The notes beneath the pieces were generated by a model. It searched no databases, had not been told where the DNA came from, and saw nothing but the letters and a program-made list of their open reading frames with translations. A stretch of DNA of 64,000 bases from Labia minor (taxonomy: Eukaryota; Arthropoda; Insecta; Dermaptera; Spongiphoridae): positions 66,616,546-66,680,545 of the forward strand of contig OY720344.1 in the NCBI GenBank assembly GCA_963082975.1. The letters are read 5' to 3'. Shown piece after piece: positions 42,566 to 54,962 of the stretch; the first letter of the stretch is position 1; every line of letters begins with the position of its first letter. A program made the translations under genes and the position numbers.

Positions 42566-43024
42566 TACCGACGGACGATATGAAGGGAAGATATTTTTTT
42601 TCACACCAAATTTCACATGTGGAGATTTTTACATATCTCCACGAATCATGCATTTTGTTAACAGAAAAAAGTATTTTTAGCATGATGTCTGTCCGTTCAT
42701 TGTGGGTGCGTATAGATGTGTATAGCTTGAAATTTGGTATATTTACTTAATGCATCAGTAGCATGAATTCATTAACTTTTGGTGTATATCCGGAAACTTA
42801 AAGTGGTAGTTTACAAAGTATTAATTTTATATTCATTGTCAGAAAATATTTCACTTAAATATAGTAGTGATAAATAATTGATTAATTAAACTAAAAATAA
42901 AAACTAAGATAATATAATTTAGTCATTTTAATTCAAGTTTTAAAATTTATTTTTTTATACTTAATAATGTTTAAAATTAATTTATTTCAAATCGTAGGTC
43001 GGTTCTGTGCCTGGCCACAGCTCA
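42566..43024 (+). repeat. Dispersed family A, copy A3 (subfamily without GTCY tract)
   Basis: It has the family A ends but in place of the GTCY microsatellite has GTCCGTTCATTGTGGGTGCG. It is closest to copy A4 at 48075-48499 on the other strand. Confidence 0.7.
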
Positions 43025-44507
43025 TTTTTTAAGTATTCTACCTCTTTCTTATATTTTTTTATTTTAATATTTTTTATTTATAGATCATCATTTCTTAAAA
43101 TTCCTATTTAGTTTGTTTTAGTAGTATATAAATAAGATATAAAAAAGGGCGTGTTTAAGGAATCTAATAAAACGAATAGGTCGAATGAAAATTAAAATAT
43201 AAAATCAATCCTTTTTAGTCTATTATTATTTTCAAGTAGATTTTACTTTCTTTTTTTGGCTATATTTATATTATATACCAATATTTTTCCTTCTTTAAAA
43301 TAAGTATGTACATACAATTTTAAATTTATATAAATCAAATATATATTTTTTTCTTTTAATTATTGAGTTGATAGAAGAGGAAATATTCTCTTTACATTTG
43401 TATTTGGGAATAGGGAGCAGGGATAGCAAAGATATTAGTTTTATTAGACAACTTAAAATCAATATGAGCATTCAGGAAGAAAACGAATAATAATATGGAA
43501 CTCTGGATGGTAGAGGGTGGTGTGTACTTAATGATATGCGATGACAAAAAGCAACCCTATGAATAGAGAATAAGTTAAGATATATTTGATTAAATTAAAA
43601 TTTGTAATTAAAATACATAAATAATATTATTATTTTCTAATTATTTTTTCAGTAATTTTACAAATAATTATTGCTTTGTGTCCATAGATATTGTCTAAAA
43701 TGGGATTTAATTTCATAACTTTTTTCTCATCACCCTTAGTTTTGAATTGCCCAAATCAAATTCAAGAGTGTTCATTTAATTTTCAAAAGGCGACAAGTTA
43801 ATATCATAAAAACAGTGGCGCAACCAGGATTTGATCCTGGGGGGGGTTTTGACTAGCCGCTCCACCTTCCTATGGCGCCCCCCCCCCCCCCCGGGCTCTC
43901 TCAAAGACAAATTTTCATTAAGATTTTTTTTATATTAAATATTTAAAAATGTTTTATAAATGAAACACTGATTTTACAAAATCTGGCAAAAAAATTTAAT
44001 TTTGTATTTTATTTACTCGTATTCACAGTTTTAGAAAGAAAATATTTTTTTCCAGCTATAAGTAAATTATTTTAGCTTTCCTCATGAAATAAGGATAGCT
44101 TATACGATGATCGGAAAATTTTGAAAATTTTTGCTCCGAGATTCTTTGAGATTTTCACTTTTCAGACGGTTCTGAATCCAAAACTGCAAAAAAAAATTTT
44201 TGAACCGGCTCGTTACCGAGATTACGTCTAAACAAAATGAGATATTGTATTGAAATTTGATATTTAGATGTTTTTTTGGGAATGATGGGCGGGGATTGGA
44301 TTGTTGTTGGACAAGATCGGACCATAAGTAAGGGTAGTTTAAAGATGTGTCAAAGCATATTTTATTGATTTTCTCAATAAATACCGATTTTTATGAGAAT
44401 TATCATACTATCGTATTAAATTTATAGGGATTCGAATTTACTAAAAGTTTCATTATATTCATTTTTACCTAATCTTAATAATAAAGGAGTTATTTATAAA
44501 AAACTAT

Positions 44508-44615
44508 TAGGTTGTCCCATAAGTTTTTTCCGCGTCACGCTATGAATGAATCTAACTGCCTATGTTTATATATATATATATATAAACATGCAGGCTTATC
44601 TCTTAGCCGTTTATG
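44508..44615 (+). mobile_element. Mariner terminal fragment nested in the MULE remnant
   Basis: The sequence AGGTTGTCCCATAAGTTTTT is a typical mariner end, after a TA-rich site. It is followed by an ATGTTTATATATAT palindrome and then MULE coding sequence. No matching right end was found, so it is truncated. Confidence 0.5.
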
Positions 44616-44619
44616 GCAT

Positions 44620-45254
44620 CTTATTTAATCATCCCAGAGCTTTTTCAGAATTCGTTATGAATGAGGTAGTTATGCTTGGTGTCATCACATCTGTTCCATC
44701 TGGTTTTTTAGCGTCCCATTTTTCATGGTTTGCCTTCATTATGGTCAGAAGCTCATCATGCGAGTCGCTGAATCGTTTCCTTGGTGGATCAGGCTTCTTA
44801 CCAAGAACATCACGACAGATTTCCAAAGAGATAAGGTTATGCTCAATATGGATTTGCTTAATCAGGTGACCCATACTGATGTCTTATAACCTTCTACTGC
44901 ATTGTTTGTTCGAGGTAAACCCATCAAAGTGGCATCGTAGATGTTCCAATGTTCCAATGTCGAATTCGGGGTCATAAAAGCCAGCCAAAAATTGTTCACT
45001 TAGCCAAGTGCGCTCGAAGGAAGAAAAAAGATCACGAAGTTTTGCCCTGTTGGTCGTCCAGCTAATGCTTGGTAGGCTACAATGACTTTTGATGGTGGTA
45101 CCAAAATCAAAGCTGCAAGAGTTTGTAAATGAGTGGAGTTGTCAGGATTATCTATATCATTATAGAGCTTCAAAACTTCTGGCATTGATTTGATGTTTCT
45201 ATAAATGCATTGAGCACAATGAAAAAGACAACCTCTGATGATTGTAAATTTCAC
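44620..45254 (-). pseudogene. MULE-type transposase C-terminal fragment
   Basis: The minus frame 45000-45254 reads FTIIRGCLFHCAQCIYRNIK, then LAALILVPPSKVIVAYQAL, the region after the third catalytic residue in MULE transposases. After frameshifts near 44950-44990, another frame reads LPRTNNAVEGYK, the conserved TNN-VEGW-type motif, with Tyr for Trp. Then 44629-44874 continues IEHNLISLEICRDVLGKKPD. The N-terminus, FLYWCH-type finger and catalytic Asp residues are missing. Confidence 0.7.
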
Positions 45255-45846
45255 AAATTGCGTTATATAATTCCCTGGTGAAATATACGGTGCAAATGGT
45301 GTATTTTGTATTTGGAATCATTAAGCTATTAAAACGTATGCTAATAAACGAAATTTGAGTAAATTCCCTTTATTTTACATACGAATTTGACACCCCTAAT
45401 TTTTTGGAAAAATCACGTGTCTGGGCCATATGTATGTATTTTTTTACCTATTTTTCCCTACTTTCGGTCCATGCTCGATTACCTCCTTGGGAGATCGTGT
45501 CTCAGGCAACTGGGTGTCATGCTCACCTTGTAATTAAATTTTCTTAATCACAATTAAAATTAATACAAAAATGAAAAATTTTATTTTTAGTGATTTTTTC
45601 TTTTAGGGATTTTTTTTCAAATAAAAAGAAGGATTATATTTTTTCTTTTCTATTTGTAATATAGTACATGATATACAGCAATGTATATTTTTTTCTCTCC
45701 TGGGGGGGGGTTTTGACCCCCAAAACCCCCCCCTGGTTGCGCCACTGTAAAAATGATATATTTTAATTATGAAAATTTGCATTTGTTAAATTTTTTACAT
45801 AAACAATAGTAACTTTTTAAAATTGTAACATTTATATATTTATATA

Positions 45847-46830
45847 CACCTATCCCCCGATTTACACGGTACTTGTTTTACACGTTTTCGCTTTTACACG
45901 GTTTTCCAAATAAGTTTTTTTTTTTGTTTTTACCGCACTCTACTAAATGCTACTGTGTTTGAACACGTGTGCTGTGTACACATCTCACGGGGAATCCCGA
46001 GCTTATGTGCTGACTTGCTGCACATGCACACTGTCTGTATTTCTTCGCATAAAATTAAAGTTTTATCTACGGAAAATTGTATTTGAGTGAAAGTTTCACA
46101 GTTTCAGAAAGTTTTAATTTTCCATATTCGTAAATTACAAGTGAGTGCATAATTTAGATTATTATAAATTAAAAAAAATTATAGGCTTATAATGTCGAAA
46201 GAAGTTAAAAGAAAAGTTATTTCTTTAGAAACTAAAATCGAAATTTTGGATCGCTTACGAAAGGGAGATAGAGTAGTAGATGTTGCAAAATCATATAGCA
46301 TGAACGAAGCTACAATAAGAAATATTAGAACAAATGAAAACACAATTAGAAAGACTGTTGCAGCTGGCAATAACACGAGTATGGGCACAATTGTTAATAA
46401 CCGATTTTATTACCACATCTCAGAATGTAAATATTTCTGCTTCAAACATCGAATCGGTACAAATAACTTCGAGTGATGAAAGTGAATTCCAACCTTCGAT
46501 TCCGAAAAAAAGAATGAGAGTAATTTCTGATAGTGATGAAGGATAATAAAACACCTTTGGTTTTATTTTTTGTTTTTCTGTTTAATGTATTGTAATTAAA
46601 TAAAAAAACAGTGTTTCCGTAATATATTACATATTTTAACCTGTCATGCATTTTATTTTTATTTCTGGGTACACCTAAAAAAATTGAAAAAAATCACAAC
46701 TGTTAAATAGCAAAATTATGCATTTTCTGCAAGCTTTTCGATTTACACGGTTTTGACTTGAAAATTTTTAATTTTCGATTTACACGTTTTTCTCAGGAAC
46801 GTATCTACCGTGTAAATCGGGGGATAGGTA
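45847..46830 (+). mobile_element. Second pogo/Tigger-like deletion derivative, 984 bp
   Basis: The inverted ends ACCTATCCCCCGATTTACAC are flanked by TA (45845-45846 and 46831-46832). Subterminal TTTACACGG motifs repeat at both ends, like transposase binding sites. Only the DNA-binding start and possibly the last residues of the transposase are retained. Confidence 0.85.
46192..46476 (+). pseudogene. Tigger-like transposase N-terminal helix-turn-helix
   Basis: The frame starts MSKEVKRKVISLETKIEILD and continues RLRKGDRVVDVAKSYSM, then NEATIRNIRTNENTIRKTV, a CENP-B-type helix-turn-helix of about 60 residues. After about residue 65 it runs into unrelated sequence. An overlapping frame to 46546 ends PKKRMRVISDSDEG at a stop and may be the original acidic C-terminus joined by a deletion. 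The DDE domain is absent. Confidence 0.8.
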
Positions 46831-47054
46831 TATTAGAATGAATCATTTTTTTTAATGAACAAAAAGTAAAAAAACGAATGATAAAATAAATAAATCTAGA
46901 TAATATGTAAATTCAGAATATGGCTGTTTTTCTTCTGAAATACAAAAAAAAAAAATAGTTAAAATTTTAATTTATATTCTTAAAAATAATTTTTTAAATA
47001 AATAATTTCATCTGCACTCATTACATAGATAAACAGAATTTTGCTTTTGTTGTT

Positions 47055-47262
47055 TTAGCATCTACTCAGTACATTTATGCCAATCTTGGTCATTTCTTTC
47101 TGAATGTTTCTTTTGAAGTCGTCTAGGGACTGTGAATGGTTGGTATAGACTCTGAATTTCAAATACCCCAATACAAAAAGAAACCACAAGAGCTCAAATT
47201 GGATGATCATGTCGGCCACTTCAAAACACTCCTCAATGAGATGCTCAGAGGGAAGTGTTTCT
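47055..47262 (-). pseudogene. Mariner-type transposase C-terminal fragment
   Basis: The minus frame reads LGYLKFRVYTNHSQSLDDFK, then RNIQKEMTKIGINVLSRC, then a stop. This matches the segment after the last catalytic Asp in transposases of the CAGGGTGTCCCAA-ended mariner group, where intact copies have a DFFLWGYLK-type motif. Here that motif is degraded to LWFLFVLGYLK. Terminal repeats were not found nearby. Confidence 0.6.
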
Positions 47263-47515
47263 TGAAAGTTTTTTTTTTTTGATATCGCCTATTTATACCA
47301 ACTTTTTTCAAGCTCTAGACTAGACGAATTGAAAAGAAACATTCAAGAAAAAATGATCAAATATGCATATTTTTATACCTAAGAAAGTGATTTCATTTCA
47401 ATGGGAGGAAAAACGATAGGACCGTCATTATAAACATAATTGTTTATTAAAACTAGTAAACTTTAAATATACAAAAATTTATAAAAATTAAAATAAAAAT
47501 ATATATAAAGAAATC

Positions 47516-47690
47516 AGTCAGAGGGCAACACTAGGTTTTTAAGCTCGTGGACCCGGTTTTAAGTCCCAAGCCTAGCAAGATAATTTTTCTATAGCTCGAA
47601 AACAAAATAAGAATACAATACTCCCAGGTTAAGTGATCGATATTGGGAAGCTACTTGAAATAAGAAATAGGAGTCTCCAAACAAAGAAAT
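47516..47690 (+). repeat. tRNA-derived SINE copy 2
   Basis: It has a tRNA-like head with a degraded B box (CCGGTTTTAAGTCCCAAGCC) and a body with AGCTACTTGAAATAAG. It is homologous to the copy at 22628-22800 but diverged. Confidence 0.45.
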
Positions 47691-48074
47691 GAGTATAAAT
47701 GTTTAAAGGATCTCTGGACTCTGATCATACAATATCTCTACCACAGTTGGTATCCGACGTAATTTGGGCTGTCCCTTCAAAAGGGGTTATATATATATAT
47801 ATATATATACATATATATGTATATATTATATATCTATAAACTTTATTTTAAGGATTTATAAAATGAAGTAGTTATGTGGTTGTATTTTTATTATTTCTCT
47901 TTTTCAAATATATCAAATTCTAATAATTTTTTATCCTCTGTAGTTCGAATGATGTATTTTGATGTACTCTAAAATATAAATTTCTCATTGATTGATGGTG
48001 AAGAGTAAAATTGGTAACGCTCATTCTCTCTTTCTCCTAATAATTTCAATGTTTCATTCAAAATTAAAAAATAT

Positions 48075-48499
48075 GAGCTGTGGCCAGGCACAAAACCGAC
48101 CTACGATTTGAAATAAATTAATTTTAAACATTATAAAGTATAAAAAAAAATTTTTAAAACTTGAATTAAAATGACTAAATTATATTATTTTAGTTTTTAT
48201 TTTTAGTTTAATTAATCAATTATTTATCACTACTATATTTAAGTGAAATATTTTCTGACAATGAATATAAAATTAATACTTTGTAAACTACCACTTTAGG
48301 TTTCCGGATATACATCAAAATTTAATTTCAAGCTATACACATCTATACGCACCCACAATGAACTGACGAACGGACAGACATCATGCTAAAAATACTTTTT
48401 TCTGTTAACAAAATGCATGATTCGTGGAGATATGTAAAAATCTCCACATGTTAAATTTGGTGTGAAAAAAATATCTTCCCTTCATATCGTCGGTCAGTA
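48075..48499 (-). repeat. Dispersed family A, copy A4
   Basis: This is the reverse complement of the A3 subfamily. The two share long nearly identical stretches, including the AT-rich centre, and both lack the long GTCY tract. Copy A4 has a short internal deletion around 48310-48330. Confidence 0.7.
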
Positions 48500-49737
48500 A
48501 AAACGAATATTCTAGTGTTAGCCATAACATTAAAAGAGTGATTTTATTCAAACATAAATTGAATAATCTACCCAAACTGTAATTGGAGGATGAATTCAAT
48601 AAATAGAAATGAAATATCTTAAGGGAATGCTGATGTCGGAAAAAATTATCTGAACTCATTGAATTTTATAAGATCGATCGTCAATTGAGTAAAATGCCGC
48701 TCGAATATAATCACCTCATAAAATGAAATGATCATATAAAATTTTATATATCCATTCAAGTTTTGAATAAAAAAATATTTTATTCATTATTTTTAAATAA
48801 ATAAATCATTAAAGTTTCCTATTTATTTACATTTATAAAAAAAATCCTCTGCCAATATTCCAATATAGAATCAACTTTAATTATAAATAATATTTGAGAG
48901 AATTTCTAAAACGAGATGCAAATATTTATTTTTTTATTTTCATATATATAATTATATATATATATTAATATGATTTGTAATTAAATAAACATTTCAATGA
49001 AAATTTGATCTATTTACAGATATGTAATATAAAAAATATGAAATATTTAAATTATAAAAAATATAGACTTCTGGATTTATTTGATAAAATTAGTGGTTTT
49101 GATTTTATATAGGTTATTTAAGATAGATATATGGTTTTATCTATGTTCAGATATATAAATATTTTATTATGTAGGTATTTATTTATTCGATTCTTTTTCT
49201 CTTCTTTTAAAGGTTTGAATAAATTTTAATAACTTACAATTATATATATTTAACTACTTTTCGATTTGTCAGTTGTCTCATAAATGAGTAAATACATTTC
49301 TTTTTAAAACAATTTCCTCTATTATCAAGTCATTCCTTTAACTTCCTTGCCAAAAAATTCTGTCCATTACAGTTTCACTCTTTCTTTTTCTACTTTTAAA
49401 TAAATAATTGTTAGTTTACCTTTTTTCATTTACTAAATCAGTTGTATATCGATTTAGAAGATATATAAACTTTCACAAATATCGAATCTCACTGGTCTGT
49501 TGTCCTATCCAAAACATAATACAATTATTTAATTTACTCAAATTACCAGAATTTATTTAATTGATGTTCTCTGCTACTACTTGTTTATGTTTAAATTACC
49601 GATTAATAATTCAAACTTTGGATTAAAGAATTAAGAATTAAGAATTAATTAAGGTTAAAGAACTTTACATGAGTATTTTTTCTCATCAGTATAACATTGT
49701 ATTTTGTTCAATGGACAAAATTTTTATTATTCCACTT
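48500..49737. other. AT-rich intronic DNA
   Basis: I see nothing beyond TA-rich stretches near 48945-48967 and no exon-like composition. Confidence 0.4.
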
Positions 49738-50290
49738 TTTACGAAAATTGTCGATGTTTTTATACGTTTTGACGGTCCATGAGTCATTTTCACTAAGGTT
49801 GAGAAAAATGTCTGTATAAATGTGTGTATGTGTATATGAAGACAAGATTACGCAAAAACGGTTTGAGCTAGACTAATTAAATTTGGTAAACGGGCATTAT
49901 TCAAAATTCGTAGTTTTCTATCAACTTTTGAGAAATGTAGCTCAAACGGAAGAGGGTCATTACCTAAAATGTTTTTATTTTTTTCCATCTAAAGTGACCG
50001 TAAAACTAAAATATGTGTGATAATTTTTCACATGATTAAAAATTGTATAAAACTGGTATATAGAATTTCAACTTGATTGAATCGCTGAAAGTACCGGAAT
50101 TAATTTTTTAACATGACTGCAAATCACGCGCCAACAGGTGACGTAGTGCTATCAATAAATAGTCAAACACGCGCTAGTTTAATAAATATTATTTATTGAT
50201 AATTTAATTAATTAAATTTAATTTAAATATAATATATGTTATTTAATCCAATTCAAATTGAGACATAGTCGAGTGGAGACACTCCAGCTT
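49738..50290 (-). repeat. Dispersed family B, copy 3
   Basis: This is the reverse complement of family B, with GTCGATGTTTTTATACGTTTTG at the left, a TGTGTGTATGTG tract near 49820, and a CGCTGAAAGTACCGGAATTA block near 50082. The terminal hairpin part is missing on the left. Confidence 0.65.
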
Positions 50291-51273
50291 ATTTGAAATA
50301 CTTTTTATATCCTAGTCATGAAAGCCATCTTTCAATTTTAATCAGTCAAAATCGGATGAAATTGAAGAAAAGAAAATTATTGAGAAGTAAGTTTGACATG
50401 TCAAGAAGAATCTTTCATTCACTATTTTCACTTGTCTTTTAAAAGCATGGATGCGTCTTTTGGGTCACTCAAGGAAATAACCGAGAGTTATAAACGGGAT
50501 TTTATCTATCTGACCCTGAATATCACATATAATATTTTTCATTCTTATAATATAAGGAAACATTCAATGCGTGATCTGTGAAAATTGTATTATTTCCTTA
50601 ATAATCAAAATCCTTTTTTTGGATCCAAGAACTTTTAAAAATATGTAATTTAATAAAACTACTTTTAATACTACATTATATAATTTATTAATAATTTTAT
50701 TAGATATCGTATATATTTGACTACATCTACGTTTTTTATATATATTCAATAAAAATATAATTAATCCAATTTTTGACGAGCGCATTTTAAATTATAATTT
50801 TTTTAATTCTTCTCTCATCGAAAAACAAATGATATAAATCGATATCGATATTTTTGTCTATTGTTATCTAGAATGACTCAATCGACTATAACAAAGTTAA
50901 TTGAAATAAAATATTTTTATATTTTAGTATTTATTTTTTATTTTATTTTATTAGTTTCCTCTTAACAAAAAATATTTATTTTGAAAAATTAGCCTTATAT
51001 TTAATATATTTTATTCTAAAGATTATGAATATTTTAGATAAGGGGTGCGCAAACTTTGTCTGACACTCTCCTTTTTACTTCCAGGTAAAAACTTGGGCCC
51101 CTTCCTATTTAGTAGGATTTTTATAAAGATTTCACAACAAACTTTCCAGGTCGAAAGCGAGTGAACAATTTTTGTGTAGCAGTTTTTGAAAGAGTAGCTT
51201 CACACCCTACACAGCACACATTTTTTATTAAGCTTGTGAAGCGTTTCTGTCTTTGTATAATAATATTGCTATA

Positions 51274-51595
51274 TCTGACAAAAAACCACTTCGTGGTAGA
51301 GGTTCCCCGCCAAGTTGCGTGCCCTAAAAAGTTAGGAAATCAAAAAAGTTATGGCCCCCAACGTTGTCTTTCAAAAAAATTAGTGAAATCAAAGTTTAGC
51401 GGCCGCCAAGTTCCTCACTTTACAATATTAATTGTTTTTAAAACGTTCATTTCCTGAATAGTGTATTTAATTGCATTTCCAATAAAACTTTTGCAAATAC
51501 TCTGTGTTAATGTTGGAGGTACTACCACTATTTCAACTTTTTAGGGCACACAACTTGGCGGGGAACCTCTACCACGAAGTGGTTTTTGGTCAGAT
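51274..51595. mobile_element. Short MITE with about 60-bp TIRs
   Basis: The left arm, starting ATCTGACAAAAAACCACTTC and continuing through GAGGTTCCCCGCCAAGTTG, is repeated inverted at 51530-51595 with few differences. The centre is about 200 bp and no transposase is present. No target duplication was found. A hAT-like GGGGTGCGCAAAC motif at 51042 lies just outside, and any link is unproven. Confidence 0.7.
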
Positions 51596-51759
51596 TTCAA
51601 TGCTTTTTGTAGAAATGATATTTATTTGAAATGTACAATAATGTATATTGATGTAGAAGTAAATTAATGATGGCAATATTTATATCCCTGAATGAACGTT
51701 TGGGTTCATGGTATCTAATGTGGGGTGAAAATATTTTAGTCAGATTCCACGCTACCTAA

Positions 51760-52210
51760 GGCCCGATTCACACACAAGTGGCGTATGGCACTGGCGTGGT
51801 TCTGGCGTGGAACTGGATTGTTAATGTAATTGCGTTAGCTTATGACTCAATACACACAGATATGGCGTGTTGGAGGCGTGGAAAATGGCACGAAGACCAC
51901 TCCACTCCGACACCACCGGTGGCTCGTAGGACTGGCACGCCACTTCTAGACCATTTCATTATTCATTTCAACTTTTTAATCAAATTTTATATTTTGCCAG
52001 CATTTAATTTTAAAAACGTGTTTTTTGTGTTATCATCATTGTTAACGCCTCTCTCTGATTTTGATTTATTTATTTAATGTCAATTTATTTTTATATAATT
52101 TTTATAATTTTTTCTTTGATATTTATTTGAAATGTACAATAATGTATATTGATGTACTAGCTGATCAGAACCACGCCAGTGCCATACGCCACTTGTGTGT
52201 GAATCGGGCC
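51760..52210. mobile_element. PIF/Harbinger-like MITE 2
   Basis: The 45-bp inverted ends are perfect, beginning GGCCCGATTCACACACAAGT, and a TAA duplication lies at 51757-51759 and 52211-52213. The subterminal motif GGCGTGGTTCTGGCGTGG is repeated. The perfect ends suggest recent insertion. No transposase is present. Confidence 0.88.
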
Positions 52211-52213
52211 TAA

Positions 52214-53278
52214 AATGGCTCCGATGGGACCAACCACTCATAAGCCACCCGTGGTTCAAGCGGGCGGGAACGTGTTAAAAGATAGGTATGCATGGTAGCA
52301 TGCATTATTACAATATAATAATTAAAATCTGACGTACCTTGTACCAAAGAATTAATTTGTGATAAATTTTTACATGTACTCGTATATGAAAGTAAAAAGA
52401 TGGAAGTAATAATTTGTTCTCAAACAACTACACTTAATTAATTTATTTATTAAAGCTCCGGACACGGAGATGAAGCCTCTTGAAACAGACTTTTGCAGTT
52501 CAGAGATTACTCAGCGCTGCAGATGCCCAAGAAATGCATGTGTTGGTTTAAAAATCCAGGTTGTGTGTATGATGCCAGAGTTGGACACGTAATGATAGAT
52601 TCATGGAATTATATTGACTCCATTCGATATATTTATATCGAATTGAATCGGGAATTTTGAATCGGTGCGCCTGAACAATATTTATTAAAATAAAATAAAT
52701 GCATAATATGTATAATATTTTAATAAATAAAATAAATGTATAATATTTTAATAAATATAATTATTTTATAATTATTTTATTTTAATAAATAATTTATACA
52801 AACAATGTGGTCTTTAAATAAAAATCCCTTTAATAACACTTAATTAATTGTTCAACAAAATTAAAATAAAAAAAAATTGTTTCAAACTTTTCAATTTAAT
52901 TTATCCATTGATTTAAATAAGTGTTATTTATTTGTTTATTAATTTTTTCTTTTGTTTCTTTTTTTCTATTTTGGTGCATATTGAATTAATGGAAATGGTG
53001 AAAAAAATGCCATTTTATTATTATTATCATTATCACGTTTTACTTAACTTGTATTCTTGTCTGTGTGTATGCATCAAATCTTGCAATCGATTTTTCGACG
53101 ACTTCCAATCATCGGATATTATTAAAACTTCACCAACAGCTTTGCTCTCGATGACAATACAATATTATCATTTCTATGAGCTTCTAATTGCTACAATTTG
53201 AATGAAATAATCCAAAATTATTCCTATATATAAAAATTCAAAATGTCGGATGTAAACAAAAAAAATGTAAACAAATAA
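52214..53278. other. AT-rich DNA with a shared repeat fragment
   Basis: At 52239-52279 the block AAGCCACCCGTGG followed by GGCGGGAACGTG resembles 61345-61382. The remainder has no recognisable feature. Confidence 0.4.
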
Positions 53279-53860
53279 GTTGACCTGTGGCCAGGTCCGA
53301 ACCGACCGACGCGACGGTTTGAAGTAAATTAATTAGTAGCTACAGAAACAATTTGAAATAATTTTAATATATCTATTAATGTAATAAAAACATATGGATA
53401 CATAAATAATAAATATAAACATTTTTAATTTTATTTTATTTATAATATATATGCAAGAAAAAACTAATAAATATGATTTTCCCGAGGATAAAACCAATAC
53501 AAAGTGCATGATTCGTGATGATATATAAAAAAAACCCTCATGTGAAATTTGGTGTGAAAATAACCCTTCCCTTCCTATCGTCGATCGCTAATACTACCAC
53601 TTCCGGTTTCCGGATTTGCACCAAAAGTTGATCAATTCATCCCACTGATGCATTAAGTAAATATACCAAATTTCATCAAAATCCGTTCAGCCGTTCAGGC
53701 TGTACACATCTATACGGACGGACGGACGGACGGAGAGACATCATGCTAAAAATACTTTTTTCTGTTAAGAAAATGCATGATTCGTGGAGATATGTAAAAA
53801 TCTCCACATGTGAAATTTGGTGTGAAAACAATACCTCCCTTACTATCTCGTCGGTCGGTA
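53279..53860 (-). repeat. Dispersed family A, copy A5
   Basis: This is a full family A copy read on the minus strand. It begins at 53860 with TACCGACCGACG (one-base change nearby), has a short (GTCC)n tract at about 53716-53735, and ends CGCGTCGGTCGGTTCGG and CTGGCCACAGGTCAA. It preserves the uninterrupted site of the transposon at 26679-28105. Confidence 0.75.
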
Positions 53861-54423
53861 AAAAACATAAAATCCCCAACTTTATAAATATAAATATTTA
53901 GTACACATTCATTTCTTAAATTATACTTCAAAAATTTAATTAATATGAGTAAACTAAAATCGATTGCAAAATTTGAAGACTAAAAAGTAGAAAATAATAC
54001 TTTATAAAAAAAAAATTTTAAAAAACCACGTTTTACTAACGGACTAAAAAGGAGAAAATAATTTTTTTCTGAAAATCCATACTGACATTACATACAAGAG
54101 ATCTGATTTGAATCAAACTGTCCATAACGTAAAACGTGAGGCGCAAATATGTCTAAAATATCCTGTTTCTAATAAAAATATAGAAAATATATAAATCTCA
54201 AAATAAACATTAAAACCACGCATAATATAATTTGACGAATGAATATTGATCTTTATCAAAAATATTAAATTTAATGCTCGAAAGAATTTAAATTAAAAAA
54301 ATCTATTGGACTACTAATATTATTCCCTTTTACGAGTGGTCTGATAAAAAATTTGATATTTGAAAAGTTTGATAGTATAAGTTAGTTTTAATTTTTATTT
54401 TTAATTTTTAAATATATTAAATA

Positions 54424-54946
54424 GGAGGCAGGGTAGCCGAGAGCGTAGGATACCAACTTTCCACGCAAGAAGTCGGTGTTCGATTCCAACTAAGAACAAA
54501 AATTTTCAATTTAATTTAACATCAGCTGCCTCCGGCAAGCCCCACCATGGATGTCACCTTGTCGTGTTGGGGGGCTTCGACTTAACTAAGAACATCCACG
54601 TCTCGGAGATGAGACTAGCAATCTACTCAAGAGACGCAAATCACAATTGCTCAAAGAACCACACACAGCCTCGAAAATTGGAATGATTAACACATTGACG
54701 ACACGGCAACGAACCTATTACGGCAAATGGGTTAAGATTCGCCGTAAAAATGGAACGAACACGTAGGAAGAGCCAACGCGGAAGGGCTCTTGAGAATATA
54801 GCCCGGGATGGAAGGCCAGCAACACAAGAGACCAAGCCACCGAAAAAATGGGCTGACTGCTGGGCGTACTCCTCCCAAAAAAGACCTGAGGATAGTGAAG
54901 AAGAACAGGCCTTAGGCCTATAATAGAAGAAGAAGAAGAAGAAGAA
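54424..54946 (+). repeat. tRNA-headed SINE with (GAA)n tail
   Basis: The head GGCAGGGTAGCCGAGAGCGT has A-box-like spacing to a B box, GTGTTCGATTCCAAC, at about 54476. The body is GC-richer than the surroundings and ends in an (AGA)n tail at 54925-54946. Parts of the body look coding-like (GTAAAAATGGAACGAACACG) and may derive from a LINE partner. Confidence 0.65.
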
Positions 54947-54962
54947 ATATATTAAATATACG

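Larger units (their letters stand above)
43813..45747 (-). mobile_element. MULE-like DNA transposon remnant, 1.94 kb
   Basis: The inverted ends CAGTGGCGCAACCAGG lie at 43813 and, as complement, at 45732-45747. They are followed inward by G-run/C-run stretches with GGGTTTTGAC. A 6-bp direct repeat, TAAAAA, flanks it at 43807-43812 and 45748-45753. MULEs usually duplicate about 9 bp, so the duplication may be degraded. The interior holds a broken transposase on the minus strand. Confidence 0.75.

Noticed and set aside
44546-44869. Plus-strand 107-codon frame
   Set aside because: It is antisense to the MULE transposase remnant and starts in the mariner terminal fragment.
54424-54500. Possible true tRNA gene
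   Set aside because: The A and B box spacing is tRNA-like, but no cloverleaf or acceptor stem closes and a repeat body with a (GAA)n tail follows, so it is a SINE.
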